40,301 nucleotides of DNA from Bacteroidales bacterium (GTDB lineage: Bacteria > Bacteroidota > Bacteroidia > Bacteroidales > UBA932): contig JAFPWX010000008.1 of the NCBI GenBank assembly GCA_017412645.1, positions 1-40,301 on the forward strand. The letters are read 5' to 3'. Below, piece after piece: positions 24,953 to 33,105 of this stretch. Within the stretch, counting starts at the first letter, position 1; each line of letters starts with the position of its first letter. Below the pieces are notes generated by a model. That model saw only the letters and a list, made by a program, of their open reading frames with translations, was not told where the DNA came from and did no database searches. The translations under genes were made by a program, and so were the position numbers.

Positions 24953-25465
24953 TTACGAATAGATGTCCCGGTCCTTGTAGAAGACGCTCAGGAGCCGGTT
25001 GATATCTTCCCCTGCAGGCAGCTCGGATTTCTTGTCCGGGCTGCTTTTTTTGGAGTATGAGCGGATTACGCGTAGATCGAGACCCTGAGAGCGGAGATAC
25101 TTCCCGCACCACTCCGCAGGGGTGTCACAGAGGGCGGCCAGAAGATGTATGGAGCGCACGTCGTCCCCGGCCTTTATGGCCTCCATTATAGCCATGCTGG
25201 AAGCAGTCAGGGCGCTCCGTGTGAAGCCAACGTTTTCGGCCTCGTCGTAGGGGATGGGTTCGTCGCGGAAGACGCGTTTTTCGACCTCGCTTTTCACCGC
25301 TTCCGGAGAGAGTCCGGCGCGGGTGAGAAAATCGACTGCGGAATTGTTTCCGTGACGCAGGATTCCCAGCAGCAAATGCTCCGGAGAAATGGCCCTGCAG
25401 CCCGTTCTCATGGCTTCTTCGCGGGAATACTCAAGTATGGTACGAATCTCTTCTGTGAGTTGCAT
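24953..25465 (-). CDS. Standalone Clp N-domain protein
   Basis: This 170-residue protein contains the two helical Clp N (Clp R) repeats that begin ClpA/ClpC/ClpB chaperones: LTEEIRTILEYSREEAMRTGCRAISPEHLLLGIL (about 3-36) and the second unit about 80-130 (LTASSMAIMEAIKAGDDVRSIHLLAALC). No AAA+ ATPase follows; instead there is a charged 40-residue tail. It may act as an adaptor or decoy for a Clp unfoldase, as in ClpS-like or plant ClpT proteins, but this is inference. The stop and frame look intact, so it is not an obvious remnant. It has its own -7 box and diverges from gyrA. Confidence 0.83.
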   Translation of the reverse strand: MQLTEEIRTILEYSREEAMRTGCRAISPEHLLLGILRHGNNSAVDFLTRAGLSPEAVKSEVEKRVFRDEPIPYDEAENVGFTRSALTASSMAIMEAIKAGDDVRSIHLLAALCDTPAEWCGKYLRSQGLDLRVIRSYSKKSSPDKKSELPAGEDINRLLSVFYKDRDIYS

Positions 25466-25472
25466 AAATCCG

Positions 25473-25503
25473 TTGCAAATTTAGTAATAATTTGCTATAT
25501 TTG
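25473..25503 (+). promoter_or_regulatory. Promoter of gyrA
   Basis: TTG (25473-25475) and TATATTTG (25496-25503) are 20 bases apart, the ideal Bacteroidota layout. The -7 box ends 20 bases before the gyrA ATG. It interleaves with the divergent Clp N-domain promoter. Confidence 0.72.
25476..25483 (-). promoter_or_regulatory. -7 box of the Clp N-domain gene
   Basis: The complement reads TAAATTTG, a perfect match, ending 10 bases before the ATG at 25465. It lies inside the spacer of the gyrA promoter, so both polymerases would compete for the same DNA. Confidence 0.6.
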
Positions 25504-25523
25504 TAGGCTTATAGAAAACACTT

Positions 25524-28070
25524 ATGGACGAAGAGAAAACCAAGGAAGAAATGAGGGGCTTTATTGAGCCCGTAGAGATAGATCACGAGATGCGGAGCGC
25601 ATACATCGACTACTCCATGTCGGTGATAGTTTCCAGGGCCCTGCCCGATGTGCGCGACGGTCTCAAACCGGTTCAGAGGCGTGTGCTGTTCGGAATGGAT
25701 GGCCTGGGCCTGAGCTACGGCGGCCAGACCAAGAAGTCGGCCCGTATCGTAGGTGAGGTTCTGGGTAAGTTCCATCCGCACGGCGACAGCAGCGTGTACG
25801 ACGCAATGGCCCGCCTTGCCCAGAACTGGAACCAGCGTTATCCGCTCATCTGGGGGCAGGGTAACTTCGGTAGCATGGACGGCGATCCCGTCGCCGCAAT
25901 GCGATACACCGAGGCCAAGCTTGCCAAAATGGCGGAAGACGTGCTGGCGGATCTGGACAAGGACACCGTGGACATGACCCTCAACTTCGACGACAGCATC
26001 GAGGAGCCCACGGTGCTTCCCACCAAGCTCCCGCTGCTGCTGCTCAACGGTTCGTCGGGTATAGCCGTAGGTATGGCCACCAACATGGCTCCCCATAATC
26101 TGGGTGAGGTATGCGACGGTATCTGCGCCCTTATCGACAACCCGGATATCGATACCGAGGGTCTCATGCAGTACATCAAGGGTCCCGATTTCCCCACGGG
26201 CGGCATCATCATGGGCCGTCAGGGCATCGTGGACGCCTACGAGACCGGTCGCGGCCGCGTGGTCATCCGCGCGAAGACCGATATCGAGGTGAACGACCGC
26301 GGACAGGAGACCATAGTGGTCACCGAAATCCCCTACATGGTCAATAAGAAGGAGATGCTGGAGCGCATAGCTCAGATGGTCGAAGACAAGAAGATCGAAG
26401 GCATCACCTACATGAACGATGAAACCTCCCGCGAGGGGGTGCGCGTCATATTCCGCGTAAAGCAGGGCGCGAACACCAACGTCGTGCTCAACACCCTGTT
26501 CAAGTACTCTGCCCTTCAGAGCAGCTTCGCCATCAACAACGTGGCGCTCGTCAAGGGCCGTCCCCGCACCCTCGGCCTCAAGGAAATCCTGCAGAACTTC
26601 GTGGACTTCCGTCACGAGGTGGTGGTGCGCCGCACCAAGTTCGACCTGGACAAGGCCCGCAAGCGCGCCCACATCCTGGAAGGTCTGCTCAAGGCTATCG
26701 ATATCATCGACGATATCATTGCCACCATCCGCGCCAGCAAGAGCGTGGACGAGGCAAGGGCTGCCCTTGTTGAGAAGTTCGGTTTCACCGAGGCTCAGGC
26801 TCAGGCCATCGTGGAAATGAGGCTCCGTCAGCTCACCGGCCTCGAGCGCGAAAAGCTCCAGGCGGAATTTGACGAACTCGAGATATTCATCGCCCGCTGC
26901 GAGGAGATTCTTGCCAGCACCGAGCTCCAGCTCGGCATCGTCAAGCAGGAGTGCCAGGACATGAAGGCCAAGTATGGCGACGCCCGCCGTAGTGAAATCA
27001 GCCTCAGTGCTGAGGAATTCAATCCTGAAGATTTCTATGCCGACGAAGACGTGGTCATCACCATCAGCCATCTCGGCTACATCAAGCGCACCGCTCTCAC
27101 CGAGTTCCGTACCCAGCATCGCGGCGGCAAGGGCATCAAGGGCGGCAGCACCAGAGAGGAAGACTTCATCGAGCATATCTACGTGGCCAATATGCACTCC
27201 ACCATGCTCTTCTTCACCCAGAAAGGTATGTGCTACAGGCTCAAGGTATACGAATTGCCCGAAGGCGTGCGCGCAAGCAAGGGCCGTGCGGTGCAGAACC
27301 TTCTTCCTATCGATCAGGACGACAGCATCCGCACCTACCTCAACGCCGCCCATATCGAGGACGAGGCCTACACTGAAAGCCATTTCGTCACTCTCGTGAG
27401 CAAGAAGGGTGTCATCAAAAAGACTGCCCTCACCGAATACTCCAACAAGCGTAGCCGTAACAAGGGCATCAAGGCTCTCACCATCCGTGAAGGCGACGCC
27501 CTGCTGGACGCTGTTCTCACCAACGGTAATGAGAACGTGATGATCGCATGTCACGAAGGCCGTTGCGTCCGCTTCGAGGAGAATCGCCTCCGCGCGATGG
27601 GACGCGGCGCCAGCGGTGTTCGCGGCATCAGCCTTTCCGATAACGACGAAGTGGTGGGTGTCATTACCTACGACGCCGCTGCGGAAGACGCCGCGGAGCA
27701 CACCGTGCTGGTCGTGAGCGCCAACGGTTACGGTAAGCGCTCGAATCCCGAAGACTACCGCCTCACCAACCGCGGCAGCAAGGGTGTCAAAACCATCAAT
27801 ATCACAGACAAAACCGGTGATTTGGTCGCCATCAAGAACGTTACCGAGGCCAACGACCTGATGATCATCACACAGGCAGGTCTCACCATACGTATGCCTG
27901 TAAGCGGTATTAAGGTTGCCGGCAGAGCCACTCAGGGCGTGCGTCTCATCAACATCAACGAGGGCGACAGCATAGCCGCCGTGAGCGTTGTGGCGGCAGC
28001 CTCTGCAGAGCCCGAAGATGAGAATGGCACGGAAACTGCAAACACCGAATCAGAAACTGAAAACATTTAA
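25524..28070 (+). CDS. gyrA: DNA gyrase subunit A
   Basis: This 848-residue protein is the DNA-cleaving and rejoining subunit of gyrase. It begins with [42 protein letters not shown], and the catalytic tyrosine is Tyr128 in AMRYTEAKL. The quinolone-resistance region reads [10 protein letters not shown], with serine (Ser89) and aspartate (Asp93) at the positions equivalent to E. coli 83 and 87, so no classic resistance change is present. The C-terminal wrapping domain carries the GyrA box in HRGGKGIKG (E. coli: QRRGGKG) and later blade repeats. The acidic tail rich in Glu and Asn is variable in the family. A TPR gene follows 13 bases downstream. Confidence 0.97.
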   Translation: MDEEKTKEEMRGFIEPVEIDHEMRSAYIDYSMSVIVSRALPDVRDGLKPVQRRVLFGMDGLGLSYGGQTKKSARIVGEVLGKFHPHGDSSVYDAMARLAQNWNQRYPLIWGQGNFGSMDGDPVAAMRYTEAKLAKMAEDVLADLDKDTVDMTLNFDDSIEEPTVLPTKLPLLLLNGSSGIAVGMATNMAPHNLGEVCDGICALIDNPDIDTEGLMQYIKGPDFPTGGIIMGRQGIVDAYETGRGRVVIRAKTDIEVNDRGQETIVVTEIPYMVNKKEMLERIAQMVEDKKIEGITYMNDETSREGVRVIFRVKQGANTNVVLNTLFKYSALQSSFAINNVALVKGRPRTLGLKEILQNFVDFRHEVVVRRTKFDLDKARKRAHILEGLLKAIDIIDDIIATIRASKSVDEARAALVEKFGFTEAQAQAIVEMRLRQLTGLEREKLQAEFDELEIFIARCEEILASTELQLGIVKQECQDMKAKYGDARRSEISLSAEEFNPEDFYADEDVVITISHLGYIKRTALTEFRTQHRGGKGIKGGSTREEDFIEHIYVANMHSTMLFFTQKGMCYRLKVYELPEGVRASKGRAVQNLLPIDQDDSIRTYLNAAHIEDEAYTESHFVTLVSKKGVIKKTALTEYSNKRSRNKGIKALTIREGDALLDAVLTNGNENVMIACHEGRCVRFEENRLRAMGRGASGVRGISLSDNDEVVGVITYDAAAEDAAEHTVLVVSANGYGKRSNPEDYRLTNRGSKGVKTINITDKTGDLVAIKNVTEANDLMIITQAGLTIRMPVSGIKVAGRATQGVRLININEGDSIAAVSVVAAASAEPEDENGTETANTESETENI

Positions 28071-28083
28071 CCGAATAACTGTC

Positions 28084-29403
28084 ATGAAAAGAATTCTAAT
28101 CGCATTGGCTCTTCTTGCCAGCGTCCAGATTGCAGGCGCTCAGCAGCAGGTTAAGAGCGTAAACGCAGCCCGCTCGGGAGTCGATAAGGCTCTCAAGACT
28201 GTCAGCGATGCCAAGAAGGCCGCAAATGCAGCCAATTGGACCAAACTTGGCCAGGCCTATATCGACGCTTATCTTGCACCTCAGGGTAACGGTTGGATAG
28301 GCGCAAACGAATCCGAACTCAACCTTATCATGTCCCAGGACAAGGTCCTCGGCACTCGTGAAGAGGTTCTCGGAGGCCAGAACTATCTCGTAAAATCCTA
28401 CGCCACTGCAGACTACTATTTCAACGCAGCAGGTCAGCTGGCTATCATAAAAGTAACCGCACCTGTCGTGGAAGACGCTCTTGACAAGGCTCTGGAAGCT
28501 TATAAAAAGGCTTATTCCCTGGATGTCAAGGCAAAGAAGACCAAGGATATAGCTGCCGGTATCGGCAATGTGAGCTCCAAGTATGTGAACGACGCATACG
28601 ACAGCTACACTTTTGGCGATCTCGCCAAGGCATCCGAGCTCTTTGAAAAGGCAGCACGCTCTTCCATGGAGGCTCCTTTCGCTCAGCTGGATACCAACTC
28701 CCTCTACAATGCAGGCTTCACTGCCTGGATGATGGGGAATAATGAGCGCGCAAAGGTTCTCTTCGAAGAGACCCTTGCTACCGGATACGTCGGTGAAGAT
28801 GGTGAACTCTACGCCAAGCTCGCTGACATATCTGAAAAGCTCGGCAACAAGGAGCAGGGTAAGGACTATCTGGAACAGGGCTTCACCGCCTATCCTCACA
28901 GCCAGAGCATACTTGTAGGCCTCATCAACTACTATGTCACCAGCGGAGACAACCCGCAGCGTATATTCGAGCTTTTGGACCTCGCAAAACAGAACGAGCC
29001 CAACAACGCTTCTCTCTATTACGTAGAGGGTAACATCCACGAAAAGCTCGGTGAAGAAGAGGCTGCCATCGCCGCATACGACAAGTGCGCGGAGATCAAT
29101 CCCAAGTACGAGTATGGTTACATCGGCAAGGGTATCCTCCTTTACAACAAGGCAGTAGACCTCCAGGAAAAGGCATCCAACGAGATGGACGATGCCAAGT
29201 ACATGGTACTCGTAGGCCAGTTCGAAGAAGCACTCAAGGGTTGCATCGAACCCTTCGAAACAGCCTTCGAGATCAGTGCGGATAACGACGTGAAGGTATC
29301 CATCGCAGAATACCTCAAGAACGCCTGCTTCCGCTTCCGCGCCGAAGAAGCCTACATGGCAAAGTACGAAAAATACAACAAGATAGTTGCCGAATCCAGG
29401 TAG
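28084..29403 (+). CDS. Exported TPR-repeat protein
   Basis: This 439-residue protein has a signal peptide (MKRILIALALLASVQIAGAQ) and then tetratricopeptide-type helices over most of its length, for example LDKALEAYKKAYSLDVKAKK, NNERAKVLFEETLATGYVGEDGELYAKLADISEKLGNKEQGKDYLEQGFTAYP as a repeat pair, and EEEAAIAAYDKCAEINPKYEYGYIGKGILLYNKA. It should act in the periplasm as a protein-binding scaffold. Similar proteins are common in Bacteroidales, function unknown. The ATG at 28084 gives the signal peptide; a longer open frame starts inside gyrA. Strong terminator just after the stop (29422-29451). Confidence 0.88.
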   Translation: MKRILIALALLASVQIAGAQQQVKSVNAARSGVDKALKTVSDAKKAANAANWTKLGQAYIDAYLAPQGNGWIGANESELNLIMSQDKVLGTREEVLGGQNYLVKSYATADYYFNAAGQLAIIKVTAPVVEDALDKALEAYKKAYSLDVKAKKTKDIAAGIGNVSSKYVNDAYDSYTFGDLAKASELFEKAARSSMEAPFAQLDTNSLYNAGFTAWMMGNNERAKVLFEETLATGYVGEDGELYAKLADISEKLGNKEQGKDYLEQGFTAYPHSQSILVGLINYYVTSGDNPQRIFELLDLAKQNEPNNASLYYVEGNIHEKLGEEEAAIAAYDKCAEINPKYEYGYIGKGILLYNKAVDLQEKASNEMDDAKYMVLVGQFEEALKGCIEPFETAFEISADNDVKVSIAEYLKNACFRFRAEEAYMAKYEKYNKIVAESR

Positions 29404-30454
29404 CAGCATCGGAGCTTTCATAAAGGCCGCAGTTCTCTCTGCGGCCTTTTTGGCTTTCCCTAAGGCGCTTCCGGGGCAGGAGTCTGTAAGGCCCGTGCCC
29501 GTGCGCAATGACACCGTGCGCGTACTGGTGTTGGGAGACCTCATGATGCATACCCGCCAGCTCTCCTACAACAGCCGCGAGTTCCTCCGTGAGCTAGAGC
29601 CCCTCATCGAAGGTGCCGACCTGGCCATAGGAGGAGCGGAGTTTACCCTGGCAGGGCCGCCATATCAGGGTTATCCCACTTTCTCGAGTCCAGACAGCTA
29701 TGCGGAAAACCTTCGCGCCGCTGGGATCGACGTGCTTCTGGCCGCGAACAATCATATACTTGACCATGGATCCAGAGGCTTCAAGCGCACCCTGGAACAT
29801 CTGGGCGAACCCTGGTGCGGAGCAGGAGCCGACAGCGCTTCCTACGCAGCCCACAACCCCCTGATACTAAGGGTGCGGGGCATAAGGCTGGCACTGGTAA
29901 ACTTCACCTATGGCACCAATCTCGGCTCTGACCGCCCTTGGCCGAAGGTCTCCCGTATGAAGGAGGCAGAAATAGCCTCGCAAATGTCCAGGGCGGCCGA
30001 AGCGGATTTTACCCTGGTGTTGCCGCACTGGGGCATTGAGTATGAACTCCGGCACAGCGAGGAGCAGGAAGCATGGGCCAGGCGCCTGGTGGACTGGGGT
30101 GCGGGAGCCATAGTGGGCTCGCATCCGCACGTGGTACAGGATACCAGTTTCATTGCCGGGGTGCCGGTAATCTATTCGCTTGGAAACGCCGTCTCCAATA
30201 TGAGCGCGCCTAACACGAGGCTTGCGCTTGCCGCCGAGCTTTCTCTGGTGCAGTATTTCCCTTCCGGGGAAGTGAAAGTGCTGCGTCCCCAGCTGCACTA
30301 TCTCTGGTGCACTCTTCCGGGAAAACTCACGGATGGGTACAGAACCATAAAAGTGGCCGATTACATAGGCCACAGGGACCTGTGGAAAGATCCCTCCGAC
30401 TATGACAACATGATTGCAACATATGAAAAAAACCATCACCCTGCAGGTAAGTAG
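29387..30454 (+). CDS. CapA-like metallophosphatase-fold protein, poly-gamma-glutamate synthesis family
   Basis: This protein of up to 355 residues belongs to the PgsA/CapA family with a calcineurin-like fold. Metal and fold motifs are VLGDLMMH (Asp51, His55), AANNHILDHG, LPHWGIEYE and VGSHPHVVQ. The start is uncertain: the frame opens with TTG at 29387, 17 bases inside the TPR gene, and gives a signal-like stretch (AFIKAAVLSAAFLAFPKALPG). No ATG exists before the first motif; GTG codons downstream would give a protein without signal peptide. A perfect terminator hairpin lies within these signal codons. CapA homologues are linked to capsule polymers in other bacteria, but no pgsBC genes are present here. 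The 3' end overlaps phoH by 32 bases. Confidence 0.82.
   Translation: MPNPGSSIGAFIKAAVLSAAFLAFPKALPGQESVRPVPVRNDTVRVLVLGDLMMHTRQLSYNSREFLRELEPLIEGADLAIGGAEFTLAGPPYQGYPTFSSPDSYAENLRAAGIDVLLAANNHILDHGSRGFKRTLEHLGEPWCGAGADSASYAAHNPLILRVRGIRLALVNFTYGTNLGSDRPWPKVSRMKEAEIASQMSRAAEADFTLVLPHWGIEYELRHSEEQEAWARRLVDWGAGAIVGSHPHVVQDTSFIAGVPVIYSLGNAVSNMSAPNTRLALAAELSLVQYFPSGEVKVLRPQLHYLWCTLPGKLTDGYRTIKVADYIGHRDLWKDPSDYDNMIATYEKNHHPAGK
29422..29451 (+). terminator. Strong intrinsic terminator after the TPR gene, inside capA
   Basis: AAAGGCCGCAG and CTGCGGCCTTT form a perfect 11-bp stem around a 6-base loop (29433-29438), followed by a T run to 29451. It starts 18 bases after the TPR stop and lies within the presumed capA signal-peptide codons. 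Confidence 0.85.
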
Positions 30455-31361
30455 CCCGGTAGAGATTTTCGGGCCAGGCAACCGTATTCTCGACGAATTC
30501 AGTTCATATTTCCCGGGACTCAGCGTTCGCGACAGGGGAGTCGAAATCTTCCTTGACGGTCCAGAGGATCAGGTGCTCGATTTCGAGCGCAAATTCGCCG
30601 CGTTGGTTACCCTTCGCAAGCATAAGCCTAGTCTCACTGTATACGACGTTGAAGACGTGTTCAGTGGAGAGAACCAGAACCGCAACTCCCTGGCGCAGAA
30701 TGGAAACTCCGTCATCGTGCATACTACGGACGGGCGCCCCATCCGCGCACGCAATCTGAACCAGGAACTCATGGTCAAGGCCTGGTTCAACAGCGATCTG
30801 GTGTTCGCCACCGGTCCTGCGGGAACAGGTAAAACCTATATCGCCATAGCACTGGCGGTCAGGGCACTCAAGAACCGCGAAATCAAGCGAATTATCCTCA
30901 CCCGCCCTGCAGTGGAAGCAGGGGAGCGCCTTGGCTTCCTTCCCGGCGATCTCAAGGACAAACTCGATCCTTACCTGCAGCCCCTTTACGATGCCCTGGA
31001 GGATATGATTCCTACGAAGCGTCTGCAGGATTTCATAGAGAACGACACCATCCAGATAGCGCCTCTGGCGTACATGCGAGGCCGTACTCTCGACCGCGCA
31101 TGCGTGATTCTGGACGAGGCGCAGAACACCAATATGGGGCAGATGAAGATGTTCCTCACCCGAATGGGTACAAACGCCAAATTCATCGTTACGGGCGACG
31201 CTACCCAGGTGGACCTTCCTCGCCGCGAGGACAGCGGCCTGCTGCGCACTATCAAGATGCTCGAGGAAATCAAGGGCGTAACAGTGGTGCGTTTTACCGA
31301 TTCGGACATAGTCCGACATCCCCTCGTGTCAAAAATCGTGAAGGCATTCGAGGATCAGTAA
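30423..31361 (+). CDS. PhoH-family ATPase
   Basis: This 312-residue protein is a PhoH-like P-loop NTPase/RNA helicase-related protein. Walker A is GPAGTGKT (residues 131-138) and Walker B is CVILDEAQN (about 227-235); RPAVEAGERLGFLPGDLKDKLDPYLQPLYDAL and MRGRTLDRA are family hallmarks. A KH-like N-terminal part (1-100) is present, as in the longer PhoH proteins. PhoH is linked to RNA quality control and phosphate or heat stress, with the exact role unsettled. The ATG at 30423 sits inside the end of capA in another frame. Confidence 0.92.
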   Translation: MKKTITLQVSSPVEIFGPGNRILDEFSSYFPGLSVRDRGVEIFLDGPEDQVLDFERKFAALVTLRKHKPSLTVYDVEDVFSGENQNRNSLAQNGNSVIVHTTDGRPIRARNLNQELMVKAWFNSDLVFATGPAGTGKTYIAIALAVRALKNREIKRIILTRPAVEAGERLGFLPGDLKDKLDPYLQPLYDALEDMIPTKRLQDFIENDTIQIAPLAYMRGRTLDRACVILDEAQNTNMGQMKMFLTRMGTNAKFIVTGDATQVDLPRREDSGLLRTIKMLEEIKGVTVVRFTDSDIVRHPLVSKIVKAFEDQ

Positions 31362-31368
31362 AAATTAC

Positions 31369-31376
31369 TAATTTTG
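31369..31376 (+). promoter_or_regulatory. -7 box of the SPOR lipoprotein gene
   Basis: TAATTTTG, a perfect TAnnTTTG match, begins 8 bases after the phoH stop and ends 6 bases before the ATG at 31383, so the transcript would be nearly leaderless. Confidence 0.6.
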
Positions 31377-31382
31377 TAAATT

Positions 31383-31907
31383 ATGAAAACCGAGCGGATT
31401 ATACTGTATGCAGTCCTTCTTGCTGCCCTTTGCGGTTGCACTCAGGTAAAGGACGTCCTGCGGCGCGCTGCCGGCAGGCCTACCAGTGAGGAAATAGCCG
31501 TAAAACAGGCCCGTATCGAGGCCGAAGAGGCGGCTCACCTGGCGAGACTGGACTCGCTTCGCAGCTACCAGCAGGCCCAGGCGGATTCGCTCGAATTACT
31601 CGACCGTATCAAAGCGTCGCGCACCATGATGATGACGGCGTCGTCCGTAAGGGGTCTCTCCAAAAAGGGCTTGAAATATCGTTATTACGTGGTGATCGGA
31701 ACCTTCGGAAGTGCCTCCAACTCCAAGGCTCAGGCTGCAAGGGCTACTGCTGCCGGGCACGAAACCGTGGTGGTGCCCTTCAATAATGGTTTTACCGCCG
31801 TGGCAATCGACGGAACCGACCGTCTTGCAACTCTATGGGAAGGCCTTCAGAAAACCAGGACGGAGAGTTTCTGTCCCAAAGATGTTTGGATACTAATCAA
31901 TGAATAG
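31383..31907 (+). CDS. Lipoprotein with SPOR-like domain
   Basis: This 174-residue protein has a lipoprotein signal (LLAALCGC; Cys19 most likely lipidated), a charged helical linker (about 35-85, with IEAEEAAHLARLDSLRSYQQAQADSLELL, a coiled-coil pattern) and a C-terminal domain from about residue 100 that begins YYVVIGTFGSASNSKAQAARATAAGHE. That pattern fits the SPOR domain, which binds denuded peptidoglycan glycan strands, often at division sites. Domain assignment is by pattern only. The next gene starts inside its last codons (8-base overlap). Confidence 0.8.
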   Translation: MKTERIILYAVLLAALCGCTQVKDVLRRAAGRPTSEEIAVKQARIEAEEAAHLARLDSLRSYQQAQADSLELLDRIKASRTMMMTASSVRGLSKKGLKYRYYVVIGTFGSASNSKAQAARATAAGHETVVVPFNNGFTAVAIDGTDRLATLWEGLQKTRTESFCPKDVWILINE

Positions 31908-33102
31908 GCCGCTCCTCACATTGCTGCTCTGCCTGGCGGTCTTGCCCGCAAGGTCTCAGGGTTACGCCTCCCTTTTTGAAGGAGAGACGGCAGCGGCGAT
32001 GCGTGCCAGCGTGGGAGCTCTTTCCGGAGTGGATGAAGCCACAGCGGCGGATTTTGTGCGTGAGGGATTTCGCACCCGCGGTTTGGATGTTCTGGACAGC
32101 CCGGACGACAGCAGCTTCGGCATCGTATCTGAGAGCGGCGATACCCTCGTATGTCACAACGCTGTGGCGTGGATCCAGGGATATGACAGGTCGCTGCGCG
32201 ACAAATTCATAGTGATTTCGGCTCCCATAGCGGACAATGCTTCCGGTATGGCGCTGCTGCTGGAACTGGCAGGCCGGCTCTCCACCCATTCGGTGCTGCT
32301 CCGCAAAAGCGTGATACTGGTAGCTTTCGGTGCGTCCAACAGGCTCAACGCCGGCTCGTGGTATTTCCTGAACAGGGCGTTCGGGAAAGAGATTCCGGAT
32401 ATTGAATCCGCCGTGGATCTCTATCAACTGGGGGATGGCGCCCAGGGTTTTTGGGCCTACACAGCCTCAAACGCGGATCTAAACAGCCTGCTGGAGAGGG
32501 TGAGCGGCACGCTTCAGCCTGTAAAGCCGAACATCGTTCCGGCAGAACCTGCGGTATCGGACCACAGATCCTTTTACGCCAAGGAGATTCCTTCTGTGAT
32601 GTTCACTTCCGGAAAGATTCCAAAGATACTGCCGCGTCCGGAAGACTGTGCATTCGACTGGATGGAGAGAGAGTTGGAGTATATTTACAATTATACTATG
32701 CTTCTCCAGGAGGCTCCAGCCCCGGAATTTATTCCGTCGGAGCTCCGTATGCATTCCGGTAGTTCGGAGGCTGTTCCGTGGAACGACTGCGATGTGAAGC
32801 CGGCATTCATGAACAATTACGACCCGAACGTCTTCCTTAACAAATGGGTTTACGTTTATCTCAAGTACCCCAAAGCTGCCGTGGACAACGGTATTCAGGG
32901 AAAGGTTCTGGTCGACTTTATCATAGACGAAAAAGGAAAGGTTCGCGACGTGAAAGTCCTTCGTGGCGTTAATCCTCTTCTCGACGAGGAGGCGGTGAAG
33001 GTGGTGGCGGCTTCGCCCGACTGGAAACCTGGTCGCGTGCGTGGGAAGAGAGTCGCCTGTGAAATGTCCCTTTATGTAGAATTCAGATTGAAGAAAAGAT
33101 AG
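31900..33102 (+). CDS. Degenerate M28 peptidase fused to a TonB C-terminal domain
   Basis: This 400-residue exported protein has a signal peptide (MNRPLLTLLLCLAVLPARS), an M28-like domain (about 30-270) and a TonB C-terminal domain (about 315-400, YPKAAVDNGIQGKVLVDFIIDEKGKVRDVKVLRG and a closing beta strand). In the M28 part, DNASG (Asp112), a VDLYQLG aspartate (Asp173) and SDH (Asp221-His222) remain. The HxD pair before DNASG and the EE pair are missing, with the segment before DNASG shortened. Zinc-dependent peptidase activity is therefore unlikely. The gene overlaps the SPOR lipoprotein by 8 bases and is followed by leuS after 3 bases. Confidence 0.82.
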   Translation: MNRPLLTLLLCLAVLPARSQGYASLFEGETAAAMRASVGALSGVDEATAADFVREGFRTRGLDVLDSPDDSSFGIVSESGDTLVCHNAVAWIQGYDRSLRDKFIVISAPIADNASGMALLLELAGRLSTHSVLLRKSVILVAFGASNRLNAGSWYFLNRAFGKEIPDIESAVDLYQLGDGAQGFWAYTASNADLNSLLERVSGTLQPVKPNIVPAEPAVSDHRSFYAKEIPSVMFTSGKIPKILPRPEDCAFDWMERELEYIYNYTMLLQEAPAPEFIPSELRMHSGSSEAVPWNDCDVKPAFMNNYDPNVFLNKWVYVYLKYPKAAVDNGIQGKVLVDFIIDEKGKVRDVKVLRGVNPLLDEEAVKVVAASPDWKPGRVRGKRVACEMSLYVEFRLKKR

Positions 33103-33105
33103 GCA

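Noticed and set aside
25509-27701. 730-codon open frame antisense to gyrA
   Set aside because: It mirrors gyrA; rich in His, Val and Gly as expected for a codon-bias shadow, with no promoter or start signal.
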